DNA of 54,530 bases, taken from positions 1 through 54,530 of the forward strand of contig JAAVTG010000807.1 in NCBI GenBank assembly GCA_011947345.1, in the 5' to 3' direction. Positions 26,401 to 40,600 of this stretch are shown one piece after another; the first letter of the stretch is position 1, and the number at the start of each line of letters is the position of its first letter. Below the pieces are notes generated by a model. That model saw only the letters and a program-made list of their open reading frames with translations, had not been told where the DNA came from and made no database searches. Made by a program: the position numbers and the translations under genes. The stretch comes from Phytophthora quininea. Its lineage: Eukaryota > Oomycota > Peronosporomycetes > Peronosporales > Peronosporaceae.

Positions 26401-29400
26401 GCAACACACGCGCACCAAGTCGACAGTGCGCACCAAGTCGTCCGTGCGCACCAAGTCGTCCACGCGCAGCAACACACGCGCACCAAGTCGACAGTGCGCA
26501 CCAAGTCGTCCACGCGCAGCAACACACACGCGCACCAAGTCGACAGTGCACACCAAGTCGTCCGTGCGCACCAAGTCGTCCACGCGCAGCAACACACACG
26601 CGCACCAAGTCGTCCGTGCGCACCAAGTCGTCCACGCGCAGCAACACACGCGCACCAAGTCGTCCGTGCGCAACAACACACGCGCACCAAGTCGTCCGTG
26701 CGCACCAAGTCGTCCGTGCGCACCAAGTCGTCCACGCGCAGCAACACACACGCGCACCAAGTCGACAGTGCGCACCAAGTCGTCCGTGCGCACCAAGTCG
26801 TCCGTGCGCAACAACACACACGCGCACAAGTCGTCCGTGCGCACCAAGTCGTCCACGCGCAGCAACACACACGCGCACCAAGTCGACAGTGCGCACCAAG
26901 TCGTCCGTGCGCAACAACACACGCGCACCAAGTCGACAGTGCGCACCAAGTCGTCCGTGCGCACCAAGTCGTCCACGCGCAACAACACACGCGCACCAAG
27001 TCGTCCGTGCGCACCAAGTCGTCCACGCGCAGCAACACACACGCGCACCAAGTCGACAGTGCGCACCAAGTCGTCCGTGCGCACCAAGTCGTCCACGCGC
27101 AGCAACACACACGCGCACCAAGTCGACAGTGCGCACCAAGTCGTCCACGCGCAGCAACACACACGCGCACCAAGTCGACAGTGCGCACCAAGTCGTCCGT
27201 GCGCACCAAGTCGTCCACGCGCAGCAACACACACGCGCACCAAGTCGACAGTGCGCACCAAGTCGTCCACGCGCAGCAACACACACGCGCACCAAGTCGT
27301 CCGTGCGCAACAACACACACGCGCACCAAGTCGTCCGTGCGCACCAAGTCGTCCGTGCGCACCAAGTCGTCCACGCGCAGCAACACACGCGCACCAAGTC
27401 GACAGTGCGCACCAAGTCGACAGTGCGCACCAAGTCGTCCGTGCGCAGCACACACGCGCACCAAGTCGACAGTGCGCACCAAGTCGTCCGTGCGCACCAA
27501 GTCGTCCGTGCGCAACAACACACGCGCGCAAGTCGACAGTGCGCACCAAGTCGTCCACGCGCAGCAACACACGCGCACCAAGTCGTCCGTGCGCAACAAC
27601 ACACACGCGCACCAAGTCGACAGTGCGCACCAAGTCGTCCGTGCGCACCAAGTCGTCCGTGCGCAACAACACACGCGCACCAAGTCGACAGTGCGCACCA
27701 AGTCGTCCGTGCGCACCAAGTCGTCCACGCGCAGCAACACACGCGCACCAAGTCGACAGTGCGCACCAAGTCGTCCACGCGCAGCAACACACACGCGCAC
27801 CAAGTCGACAGTGCACACCAAGTCGTCCGTGCGCACCAAGTCGTCCACGCGCAGCAACACACACGCGCACCAAGTCGTCCGTGCGCACCAAGTCGTCCGT
27901 GCGCACCAAGTCGTCCACGCGCAGCAACACACACGCACCAAGTCGACAGTGCGCACCAAGTCGTCCGTGCGCACCAAGTCGTCCGTGCGCAACAACACAC
28001 ACGCGCACCAAGTCGTCCGTGCGCACCAAGTCGTCCACGCGCAGCAACACACACGCGCACCAAGTCGACAGTGCGCACCAAGTCGTCCGTGCGCAACACA
28101 CACGCGCACCAAGTCGACAGTGCGCACCAAGTCGTCCGTGCGCACCAAGTCGTCCACGCGCAACAACACACACGCGCACCAAGTCGTCCGTGCGCACCAA
28201 GTCGTCCACGCGCAGCAACACACGCGCACCAAGTCGACAGTGCGCACCAAGTCGTCCGTGCGCACCAAGTCGTCCACGCGCAGCAACACACACGCGCACC
28301 AAGTCGACAGTGCGCACCAAGTCGTCCACGCGCAGCAACACACACGCGCACCAAGTCGACAGTGCACACCAAGTCGTCCGTGCGCACCAAGTCGTCCACG
28401 CGCAGCAACACACACGCGCACCAAGTCGACAGTGCGCACCAAGTCGTCCACGCGCAGCAACACACACGCGCACCAAGTCGTCCGTGCGCAACAACACACG
28501 CGCACCAAGTCGTCCGTGCGCACCAAGTCGTCCGTGCGCACCAAGTCGTCCACGCGCAGCAACACACGCGCACCAAGTCGACAGTGCGCACCAAGTCGAC
28601 AGTGCGCACCAAGTCGTCCGTGCGCAGCAACACACGCGCACCAAGTCGACAGTGCGCACCAAGTCGTCCGTGCGCACCAAGTCGTCCGTGCGCAACAACA
28701 CACACGCGCACCAAGTCGACAGTGCGCAACAACACACGCGCACCAAGTCGACAGTGCGCACCAAGTCGTCCACGCGCAGCAACACACGCGCACCAAGTCG
28801 TCCGTGCGCAACAACACACACGCGCACCAAGTCGACAGTGCGCACCAAGTCGTCCGTGCGCACCAAGTCGTCCGTGCGCAACAACACACGCGCACCAAGT
28901 CGACAGTGCGCACCAAGTCGTCCACGCGCAGCAACACACGCGCACCAAGTCGTCCGTGCGCAACAACACACGCGCACCAAGTCGTCCGTGCGCACCAAGT
29001 CGTCCACGCGCAGCAACACACACGCGCACCAAGTCGTCCGTGCGCAACAACACACGCGCGCAAGTCGACAGTGCGCACCAAGTCGTCCGTGCGCACCAAG
29101 TCGTCCGTGCGCAACAACACACGCGCACCAAGTCGACAGTGCGCACCAAGTCGTCCACGCGCAGCAACACACGCGCACCAAGTCGACAGTGCGCACCAAG
29201 TCGTCCGTGCGCACCAAGTCGTCCACGCGCAGCAACACACGCGCACCAAGTCGACAGTGCGCACCAAGTCGTCCGTGCGCACCAAGTCGTCCACGCGCAG
29301 CAACACACACGCGCACCAAGTCGTCCGTGCGCAACAACACACGCGCACCAAGTCGACAGTGCGCACCAAGTCGTCCGTGCGCACCAAGTCGTCCACGCGC

Positions 29401-32400
29401 AGCAACACGCGCACCAAGTCGACAGTGCGCACCAAGTCGTCCACGCGCAGCAACACACGCGCGCACCAAGTCGTCCGTGCGCACCAACACACGCGCACCA
29501 AGTCGTCCGTGCGCAACAACACACGCGCACCAAGTCGACAGTGCGCACCAAGTCGTCCGTGCGCACCAAGTCGTCCACGCGCAGCAACACACACGCGCAC
29601 CAAGTCGACAGTGCGCACCAAGTCGTCCACGCGCAGCAACACACACGCGCACCAAGTCGTCCGTGCGCAACAACACACACGCGCACCAAGTCGTCCGTGC
29701 GCACCAAGTCGTCCACGCGCAGCAACACACACGCGCACCAAGTCGACAGTGCGCACCAAGTCGTCCACGCGCAGCAACAAACACGCGCACCAAGTCGACA
29801 GTGCGCACCAAGTCGTCCGTGCGCAACAACACACACGCGCACCAAGTCGTCCGTGCGCACCAAGTCGTCCGTGCGCACCAAGTCGTCCACGCGCAGCAAC
29901 ACACACGCGCACCAAGTCGACAGTGCGCACCAAGTCGTCCGTGCGCACCAAGTCGTCCACGCGCAGCAACACACGCGCACCAAGTCGACAGTGCGCACCA
30001 AGTCGTCCGTGCGCACCAAGTCGTCCGTGCGCAACAACACACACGCGCACCAAGTCGACAGTGCGCACCAAGTCGTCCACGCGCAGCAACACACACGCGC
30101 ACCAAGTCGACAGTGCGCACCAAGTCGTCCGTGCGCACCAAGTCGTCCACGCGCAGCAACACACACGCGCACCAAGTCGACAGTGCGCACCAAGTCGTCC
30201 GTGCGCACCAAGTCGTCCGTGCGCAACAACACACACGCGCACCAAGTCGTCCGTGCGCAACAACACACGCGCACCAAGTCGTCCGTGCGCACCAAGTCGT
30301 CCGTGCGCACCAAGTCGTCCACGCGCAGCAACACACACGCGCACCAAGTCGACAGTGCGCACCAAGTCGTCCGTGCGCACCAAGTCGTCCGTGCGCAACA
30401 ACACACACGCGCACCAAGTCGACAGTGCGCACCAAGTCGTCCACGCGCAGCAACACACGCGCACCAAGTCGACAGTGCGCACCAAGTCGTCCGTGCGCAC
30501 CAAGTCGTCCGTGCGCAGCAACACACGCGCACCAAGTCGACAGTGCGCACCAAGTCGTCCGTGCGCACCAAGTCGTCCGTGCGCAACAACACACACGCGC
30601 ACCAAGTCGACAGTGCGCACCAAGTCGTCCGTGCGCACCAAGTCGTCCACGCGCAGCAACACACGCGCACCAAGTCGACAGTGCGCACCAAGTCGTCCGT
30701 GCGCACCAAGTCGTCCGTGCGCAACAACACACGCGCACCAAGTCGACAGTGCGCACCAAGTCGTCCACGCGCAGCAACAAACACGCGCACCAAGTCGACA
30801 GTGCGCACCAAGTCGTCCGTGCGCAACAACACACACGCGCACCAAGTCGTCCGTGCGCACCAAGTCGTCCGTGCGCACCAAGTCGTCCACGCGCAGCAAC
30901 ACGCGCACCAAGTCGACAGTGCGCACCAAGTCGTCCGTGCGCACCAAGTCGTCCACGCGCAGCAACACACACGCGCACCAAGTCGACAGTGCGCACCAAG
31001 TCGTCCGTGCGCACCAAGTCGTCCGTGCGCAACAACACACACGCGCACCAAGTCGACAGTGCGCACCAAGTCGTCCACGCGCAGCAACACACACGCGCAC
31101 CAAGTCGACAGTGCGCACCAAGTCGTCCGTGCGCACCAAGTCGTCCGTGCGCAGCAACACACGCGCACCAAGTCGACAGTGCGCACCAAGTCGTCCGTGC
31201 GCACCAAGTCGTCCGTGCGCAACACACACGCGCACCAAGTCGACAGTGCGCACCAAGTCGTCCGTGCGCACCAAGTCGTCCACGCGCAGCAACACACGCG
31301 CACCAAGTCGACAGTGCGCACCAAGTCGTCCGTGCGCACCAAGTCGTCCACGCGCAGCAACACACACGCGCACCAAGTCGACAGTGCGCACCAAGTCGTC
31401 CACGCGCAGCAACACACACGCGCACCAAGTCGTCCGTGCGCACCAAGTCGTCCACGCGCAGCAACACACACGCGCACCAAGTCGTCCGTGCGCACCAAGT
31501 CGTCCGTGCGCAACAACACACACGCGCACCAAGTCGACCGTGCGCACCAAGTCGTCCGTGCGCACCAAGTCGTCCGTGCGCAGCAACACACACGCGCACC
31601 AAGTCGACAGTGCGCACCAAGTCGTCCGTGCGCACCAAGTCGTCCACGCGCAGCAACACACACGCGCACCAAGTCGACAGTGCGCACCAAGTCGTCCGTG
31701 CGCACCAAGTCGTCCACGCGCAGCAACACACGCGCACCAAGTCGACAGTGCGCACCAAGTCGTCCACGCGCAGCAACACACACGCGCACCAAGTCGTCCG
31801 TGCGCACCAAGTCGTCCACGCGCAGCAACACACACGCGCACCAAGTCGTCCGTGCGCAACAACACACACGCGCACCAAGTCGTCCGTGCGCACCAAGTCG
31901 TCCGTGCGCAACAACACACACGCGCACCAAGTCGTCCGTGCGCACCAAGTCGTCCGTGCGCACCAAGTCGTCCGTGCGCAACAACACACGCGCACCAAGT
32001 CGACAGTGCGCACCAAGTCGTCCGTGCGCACCAAGTCGTCCACGCGCAACAACACACGCGCACCAAGTCGACAGTGCGCACCAAGTCGTCCGTGCGCACC
32101 AAGTCGTCCACGCGCAGCAACACACACGCGCACCAAGTCGACAGTGCGCACCAAGTCGTCCGTGCGCACCAAGTCGTCCGTGCGCAACAACACACACGCG
32201 CACCAAGTCGACAGTGCGCACCAAGTCGTCCGTGCGCACCAAGTCGTCCACGCGCAGCAACACACGCGCACCAAGTCGACAGTGCGCACCAAGTCGTCCG
32301 TGCGCACCAAGTCGTCCGTGCGCAGCAACACACACGCGCACCAAGTCGACAGTGCGCACCAAGTCGTCCACGCGCAGCAACACACACGCGCACCAAGTCG

Positions 32401-34629
32401 TCCGTGCGCAGCAACACACACGCGCACCAAGTCGACAGTGCGCACCAAGTCGTCCGTGCGCACCAAGTCGTCCACGCGCAGCAACACACGCGCACCAAGT
32501 CGACAGTGCGCACCAAGTCGTCCGTGCGCACCAAGTCGTCCGTGCGCAACAACACACACGCGCAAGTCGTCGACAGCGCACCAAGTCGTCCGTGCGCAAC
32601 AACACACACGCGCACCAAGTCGTCCGTGCGCAACAACACACACGCGCACCAAATCGTCCGCGCACCAAGTCGTCCGTGCGCACCAAGTCGTCCACGCGCA
32701 GCAACACACACGCGCACCAAGTCGACAGTGCGCACCAAGTCGTCCGTGCGCAGCAACACACGCGCACCAAGTCGTCCGTGCGCAACAACACACACGCGCA
32801 CCAAGTCGTCCGTGCGCACCAAGTCGTCCGTGCAGCAACACACGCGCACCAAGTCGACAGTGCGCACCAAGTCGTCCGTGCGCACCAAGTCGTCCACGCG
32901 CAGCAACACACACGCGCACCAAGTCGACAGTGCGCACCAAGTCGTCCGTGCGCACCAAGTCGTCCGTGCGCAGCAACACACACGCGCACCAAGTCGACAG
33001 TGCGCACCAAGTCGTCCGTGCGCACCAAGTCGTCCACGCGCAGCAACACACACGCGCACCAAGTCGACAGTGCGCACCAAGTCGTCCGTGCGCAGCAACA
33101 CACACGCGCACCGTCGTCCGTGCGCAACAACACACACGCGCACCAAGTCGACAGTGCGCACCAAGTCGTCCGTGCGCACCAAGTCGTCCACGCGCAACAA
33201 CACACACGCGCACCAAGTCGTCCGTGCGCACCAAGTCGTCCACGCGCAGCAACACACACGCGCACCAAGTCGACAGTGCGCACCAAGTCGTCCGTGCGCA
33301 CCAAGTCGTCCGTGCGCAACAACACACGCGCACCAAGTCGACAGTGCGCACCAAGTCGTCCACGCGCAGCAACACACGCGCACCAAGTCGACAGTGCGCA
33401 CCAAGTCGTCCGTGCGCACCAAGTCGTCCGTGCGCAACAACACACACGCGCACCAAGTCGTCCGTGCGCAGCAACACACACGCGCACCAAGTCGTCCGTG
33501 CGCACCAAGTCGTCCGTGCGCACCAAGTCGTCCACGCGCAGCAACACACGCGCACCAAGTCGACAGTGCGCACCAAGTCGTCCGTGCGCACCAAGTCGTC
33601 CGTGCGCAACAACACACGCGCACCAAGTCGTCCGTGCGCACCAAGTCGTCCGTGCGCACCAAGTCGTCCGTGCGCACCAAGTCGTCCACGCGCAGCAACA
33701 CACACGCGCACCAAGTCGACAGTGCGCACCAAGTCGTCCGTGCGCACCAAGTCGTCCACGCGCAGCACACACGCGCACCAAGTCGACAGTGCGCACCAAG
33801 TCGTCCGTGCGCACCAAGTCGTCCGTGCGCAACAACACACGCGCACCAAGTCGTCCGTGCGCACCAAGTCGTCCACGCGCAGCAACACACGCGCACCAAG
33901 TCGACAGTGCGCACCAAGTCGTCCGTGCGCACCAAGTCGTCCACGCGCAGCAACACACGCGCACCAAGTCGACAGTGCGCACCAAGTCGTCCGTGCGCAC
34001 CAAGTCGTCCGTGCGCAACAACACACACGCGCACCAAGTCGTCCGTGCGCACCAAGTCGTCCGTGCGCACCAAGTCGTCCGTGCACCAAGTCGTCCACGC
34101 GCAGCAACACACGCGCACCAAGTCGACAGTGCGCACCAAGTCGTCCGTGCGCACCAAGTCGTCCACGCGCAGCAACACACGCGCACCAAGTCGACAGTGC
34201 GCACCAAGTCGTCCGTGCGCACCAAGTCGTCCGTGCGCAACAACACACCAAGTCGTCCGTGCGCACCAAGTCGTCCACGCGCAGCAACACACACGCGCAC
34301 CAAGTCGACAGTGCGCACCAAGTCGTCCGTGCGCACCAAGTCGTCCACGCGCAGCAACACACGCGCACCAAGTCGACAGTGCGCACCAAGTCGTCCGTGC
34401 GCACCAAGTCGTCCGTGCGCAAACAACACACGCGCACCAAGTCGTCCGTGCGCACCAAGTCGTCCACGCGCAGCAACACACACGCGCACCAAGTCGACAG
34501 TGCGCACCAAGTCGTCCGTGCGCACCAAGTCGTCCGTGCGCAGCAACACACACGCGCACCAAGTCGACAGTGCGCACCAAGTCGTCCGTGCGCACCAAGT
34601 CGTCCGTGCGCAACAACACACGCGCACCA

Positions 34630-37600
34630 AGTCGACGTGCGCACCAAGTCGCAGTGCGCAGTCGTCCGTGCGCAGCAACACACACGCGCAAAGTCGACAG
34701 TGCGCACCAAGTCGTCCGTGCGCACCAAGTCGTCCACGCGCAGCAACACACGCGCACCAAGTCGACAGTGCGCACCAAGTCGTCCGTGCGCACAACACAC
34801 GCGCACCAAGTCGACAGTGCGCACAAGTCGTCCGTGCGCACCAAGTCGTCCGTGCGCACCAAGTCGTCCGTGCGCACCAAGTCGTCCGTGCGCACCAAGT
34901 CGTCCACGCGCAGCAACACACACGCGCACCAAGTCGACAGTGCGCACCAAGTCGTCCGTGCGCACCAAGTCGTCCACGCGCAGCAACACACACGCGCACC
35001 AAGTCGACAGTGCGCACCAAGTCGTCCGTGCGCACCAAGTCGTCCGCGCGCAACAACACGCGCACCAAGTCGACAGTGCGCACCAAGTCGTCCACGCGCA
35101 GCAACACGCGCACCAAGTCGACAGTGCGCACCAAGTCGTCCGTGCGCACCAAGTCGTCCACGCGCAGCAACACACGCGCACCAAGTCGACAGTGCGCACC
35201 AAGTCGTCCGTGCGCACCAAGTCGTCCACGCGCAACACACACGCGCACCAAGTCGACAGTGCGCACCAAGTCGTCCGTGCGCACCAAGTCGTCCGTGCGC
35301 AACAACACACACGCGCACCAAGTCGACAGTGCGCACCAAGTCGTCCGTGCGCAGCAACACACACGCGCACCAAGTCGACAGTGCGCACCAAGTCGTCCGT
35401 GCGCACCAAGTCGTCCACGCGCAGCAACACACACGCGCACCAAGTCGACAGTGCGCACCAAGTCGTCCGTGCGCACCAAGTCGTCCGTGCGCAACACACA
35501 CGCGCACCAAGTCGACAGTGCGCACCAAGTCGTCCGTGCGCACCAAGTCGTCCACGCGCAGCAACACACGCGCACCAAGTCGACAGTGCGCACCAAGTCG
35601 TCCGTGCGCACCAAGTCGTCCGTGCGCAGCAACACACACGCGCACCAAGTCGACAGTGCGCACCAAGTCGTCCGTGCGCACCAAGTCGTCCACGCGCAGC
35701 AACACACGCGCACCAAGTCGACAGTGCGCACCAAGTCGTCCGTGCGCACCAAGTCGTCCGTGCGCAACAACACACACGCGCACCAAGTCGACAGTGCGCA
35801 CCAAGTCGTCCGTGCGCACCAAGTCGTCCACGCGCAGCAACACACACGCGCACCAAGTCGACAGTGCGCACCAGTCGTCCGTGCGCACCAAGTCGTCCGT
35901 GCGCAGCAACACACACGCGCACCAAGTCGACAGTGCGCACCAAGTCGTCCGTGCGCACCAAGTCGTCCGTGCGCACCAAGTCGTCCGTGCGCACCAAGTC
36001 GTCCACGCGCAGCAACACACACGCGCAGCAACACACGCGCACCAAGTCGTCCAGTGCGCACCAAGTCGTCCGTGCGCAGCAACACACACGCGCACCAAGT
36101 CGACAGTGCGCACCAAGTCGTCCGTGCGCACCAAGTCGTCCGTGCGCAACAACACACACACGCGCACCAAGTCGACAGTGCGCACCAAGTCGTCCACGCG
36201 CAGCAACACACACGCGCACCAAGTCGACAGTGCGCACCAAGTCGTCCGTGCGCACCAAGTCGTCCACGCGCAGCAACACACACGCGCACCAGTCGACAGT
36301 GCGCACCAAGTCGTCCGTGCGCACCAAGTCGTCCACGCAGCAACACACGCGCACCAAGTCGACAGTGCGCACAAGTCGTCCGTGCGCACCAAGTCGTCCG
36401 TGCGCAACGCAACACACGCGCACCAAGTCGACAGTGCGCACCAAGTCGTCCGTGCGCAGCAACACACACGCGCACGTCGACAGTGCGCACCAAGTCGTCC
36501 GTGCGCACCAGTCGTCCACGCGCAGCAACACACACGCGCACCAAGTCGACAGTGCGCACCGTTCCGTGCGCACCAAGTCGTCCGTGCGCAACAACACACG
36601 CGCACCAAGTCGACAGTGCGCACCAAGTCGTCCGTGCGCACCAGTCGCGCGCAACCAAGTCGTCCGTGCGCACCAAGTCGTCCGTGCACCAAGTCGTCCA
36701 CGCGCGTTCACGCACAAGTCGTCCGTGCAGCAACACACAGCGCAAAACGCCGATACAGGCAAAGTCGTCCGTGCGCACCAAGTCGTCAGTGCGCACCAAG
36801 TCGTCCGTGCGCAGCAACACACACGCGCACCAGTCGACAGTGCACACCAGGTCGTCCGTGCGCACCAAGTCGTCCACGCGCAGCAACACACACGCGCACC
36901 AAGTCGACAGTGCACCAAGTCGTCCGTGCGCACCAAGTCGTCCACGCGCAGCAACACACACGCGCACCAAGTCGTCCGTGCGCAGCAACACACACGCGCA
37001 CCGTCGACAGTGCGCACAAGTCGTCCGTGCGCACCAAGTCGTCCGTGCGCACCAAGTCGTCCACGCGCAGCAACACACGCGCACCAAGTCGTGCGCAGCA
37101 ACACACACGCGCACCAAGTCGACAGTGCGCACCAAGTCGTCCGTGCGCACCAAGTCGTCCGTGCGCACCAAGTCGTCCACGCGCAGCAACACACACGCGC
37201 ACCAAGTCGTCCGTGCGCAGCAACACACACGCGCACCAAGTCGTCCGTGCGCACCAAGTCGTCCACGCGCAGCAACACACGCGCACCAAGTCGAGTGCGC
37301 ACCAAGTCGTCCGTGCGCACCAAGTCGTCCGCGCGCAACACACACGCGCACCAAGTCGTCCGTGCGCACCAAGTCGTCCACGCGCAGCAACACACGCGCA
37401 CCAAGTCGACAGTGCGCACCAAGTCGTCCGTGCGCACCAAGTCGTCCACGCGCAGCAACACACACGCGCACCAAGTCGACAGTGCGCACCAAGTCGTCCG
37501 TGCGCAGCAACACACGCGCACCAAGTCGTCCGTGCGCACCAACACACACGCGCACCAAGTCGTCCGTGCGCACCAAGTCGTCCGTGCGCAGCAACACACA

Positions 37601-40600
37601 CGCGCACCAAGTCGACAGTGCGCACCAAGTCCGTGCGCACCAAGTCGTCCACGCGCAGCAACACACGCGCACCAAGTCGACAGTGCGCACCAAGTCGTCC
37701 GTGCGCACCAAGTCGTCCGTGCGCAGCAACACACACGCGCACCAGTCGACAGTGCGCACCAAGTCGTCCGTGCGCACCAAGTCGTCCGTGCGCACCAGTC
37801 GTCCACGCGCAGCACACACGCGCACCAAGTCGTCCGTGCGCAGCAACACACACGCGCACCAAGTCGTCCGTGCGCACCAAGTCGTCCACGCGCAGCAACA
37901 CACGCGCACCAAGTCGACAGTGCGCACCAAGTCGTCCGTGCGCACCAAGTCGTCCGTGCGCAACAACACACACGCGCACCAAGTCGTCCGTGCGCACCAA
38001 GTCGTCCACGCGCAGCAACACACGCGCACCAAGTCGACAGTGCGCACCAAGTCGTCCGTGCGCACCAAGTCGTCCACGCGCAGCAACACACACGCGCACC
38101 AAGTCGACAGTGCGCACCAAGTCGTCCGTGCGCAGCAACACACACGCGCACCAAGTCGTCCGTGCGCAACAACACACACGCGCACCAAGTCGTCCGTGCG
38201 CACCAAGTCGTCCGTGCGCAGCAACACACACGCGCACCAAGTCGACAGTGCGCACCAAGTCGTCCGTGCGCACCAAGTCGTCCACGCGCAGCAACACACA
38301 CGCGCACCAAGTCGACAGTGCGCACCAAGTCGTCCGTGCGCACCAAGTCGTCCGTGCGCAACAACACACGCGCACCAAGTCGACAGTGCGCACCAAGTCG
38401 TCCGTGCGCACCAAGTCGTCCACGCGCAGCAACACACACGCGCACCAAGTCGACAGTGCGCACCAAGTCGTCCGTGCGCACCAAGTCGTCCGTGCGCAGC
38501 AACACACGCGCACCAAGTCGACAGTGCGCACCAAGTCGTCCGTGCGCACCAAGTCGTCCACGCGCAGCAACACACACGCGCACCAAGTCGACAGTGCGCA
38601 CCAAGTCGTCCGTGCGCACCAAGTCGTCCGTGCGCAGCAACACACACGCGCACCAAGTCGACAGTGCGCACCAAGTCGTCCGTGCGCACCAAGTCGTCCA
38701 CGCGCAGCAACACACGCGCACCAAGTCGACAGTGCGCACCAAGTCGTCCGTGCGCACCAAGTCGTCCGCGCGCACAACACACACGCGCACCAAGTCGACA
38801 GTGCGCACCAAGTCGTCCGTGCGCACCAAGTCGTCCACGCGCAACAACACACGCGCACCAAGTCGACAGTGCGCACCAAGTCGTCCGTGCGCACCAAGTC
38901 GTCCGTGCGCAAACACACACGCGCACCAAGTCGACAGTGCGCACCAAGTCGTCCGTGCGCACCAAGTCGACAGTGCGCACCAAGTCGTCCGTGCGCACCA
39001 AGTCGTCCGTGCGCAGCAACACACACGCGCACCAAGTCGACAGTGCGCACCAAGTCGTCCGTGCGCAACAACACACACGCGCACCAGTCGTCCGTGCGCA
39101 CCAAGTCGTCCGTGCGCACCGTCGTCCGTGCGCACCAAGTCGTCCGTGCGCAGCAACACACACGCGCACCAAGTCGACAGTGCGCACCAAGTCGTCCGTG
39201 CGCACCAAGTCGTCCGTGCGCAGCAACACACACGCGCACCAAGTCGACAGTGCGCACCAAGTCGTCCGTGCGCACCAAGTCGTCCACGCGCAGCAACACA
39301 CACGCGCACCAAGTCGACAGTGCGCACCAAGTCGTCCGTGCGCACCAAGTCGTCCACGCGCAGCAACACACACGCGCACCAAGTCGACAGTGCGCACCAA
39401 GTCGTCCGTGCGCACCAAGTCGTCCGTGCGCAACAACACACACGCGCACCAAGTCGTCCGTGCGCACCAAGTCGTCCACGCGCAGCAACACACGCGCACC
39501 AAGTCGACAGTGCGCACCAAGTCGTCCGTGCGCACCAAGTCGTCCACGCGCAGCAACACACACGCGCACCAAGTCGACAGTGCGCACCAAGTCGTCCGTG
39601 CGCACCAAGTCGTCCGTGCGCAACAACACGCACCAAGTCGTCCGTGCGCACCAAGTCGTCCGTGCGCAGCAACACACGCGCACCAAGTCGACAGTGCGCA
39701 CCAAGTCGTCCGTGCGCACCAAGTCGTCCACGCGCAGCAACACACGCGCACCAAGTCGACAGTGCGCACCAAGTCGTCCGTGCGCACCAAGTCGTCCGTG
39801 CGCAACACACGCGCACCAAGTCGACAGTGCGCACCAAGTCGTCCGTGCGCACCAAGTCGTCCACGCGCAGCAACACACGCGCACCAAGTCGACAGTGCGC
39901 ACCAAGTCGTCCGTGCGCACCAAGTCGTCCGTGCGCAGCAACACACGCGCACCAAGTCGACAGTGCGCACCAAGTCGTCCGTGCGCACCAAGTCGTCCAC
40001 GCGCAGCAACACACGCGCACCAAGTCGACAGTGCGCACCAAGTCGTCCGTGCGCACCAAGTCGTCCGTGCGCACACACACGCGCACCAAGTCGACAGCGC
40101 ACCAAGTCGTCCGTGCGCACCAAGTCGTCCACGCGCAGCAACACACACGCGCACCAAGTCGACAGTGCGCACCAAGTCGTCCGTGCGCACCAAGTCGTCC
40201 GTGCGCAACAACACACGCGCACCAAGTCGACAGTGCGCACCAAGTCGTCCGTGCGCACCAAGTCGTCCACGCGCAGCAACACACGCGCACCAAGTCGACA
40301 GTGCGCACCAAGTCGTCCGTGCGCACCAAGTCGTCCGTGCGCAACAACACACACGCGCACCAAGTCGTCCGTGCGCAGCAACACACGCGCACCAAGTCGT
40401 CCGTGCGCACCAAGTCGTCCGTGCGCACCAAGTCGTCCACGCGCAGCAACACACGCGCACCAAGTCGACAGTGCGCACCAAGTCGTCCGTGCGCACCAAG
40501 TCGTCCGTGCGCAGCAACACACACGCGCACCAAGTCGACAGTGCGCACCAAGTCGTCCGTGCGCACCAAGTCGTCCACGCGCACCAGTCGTCCGTGCGCA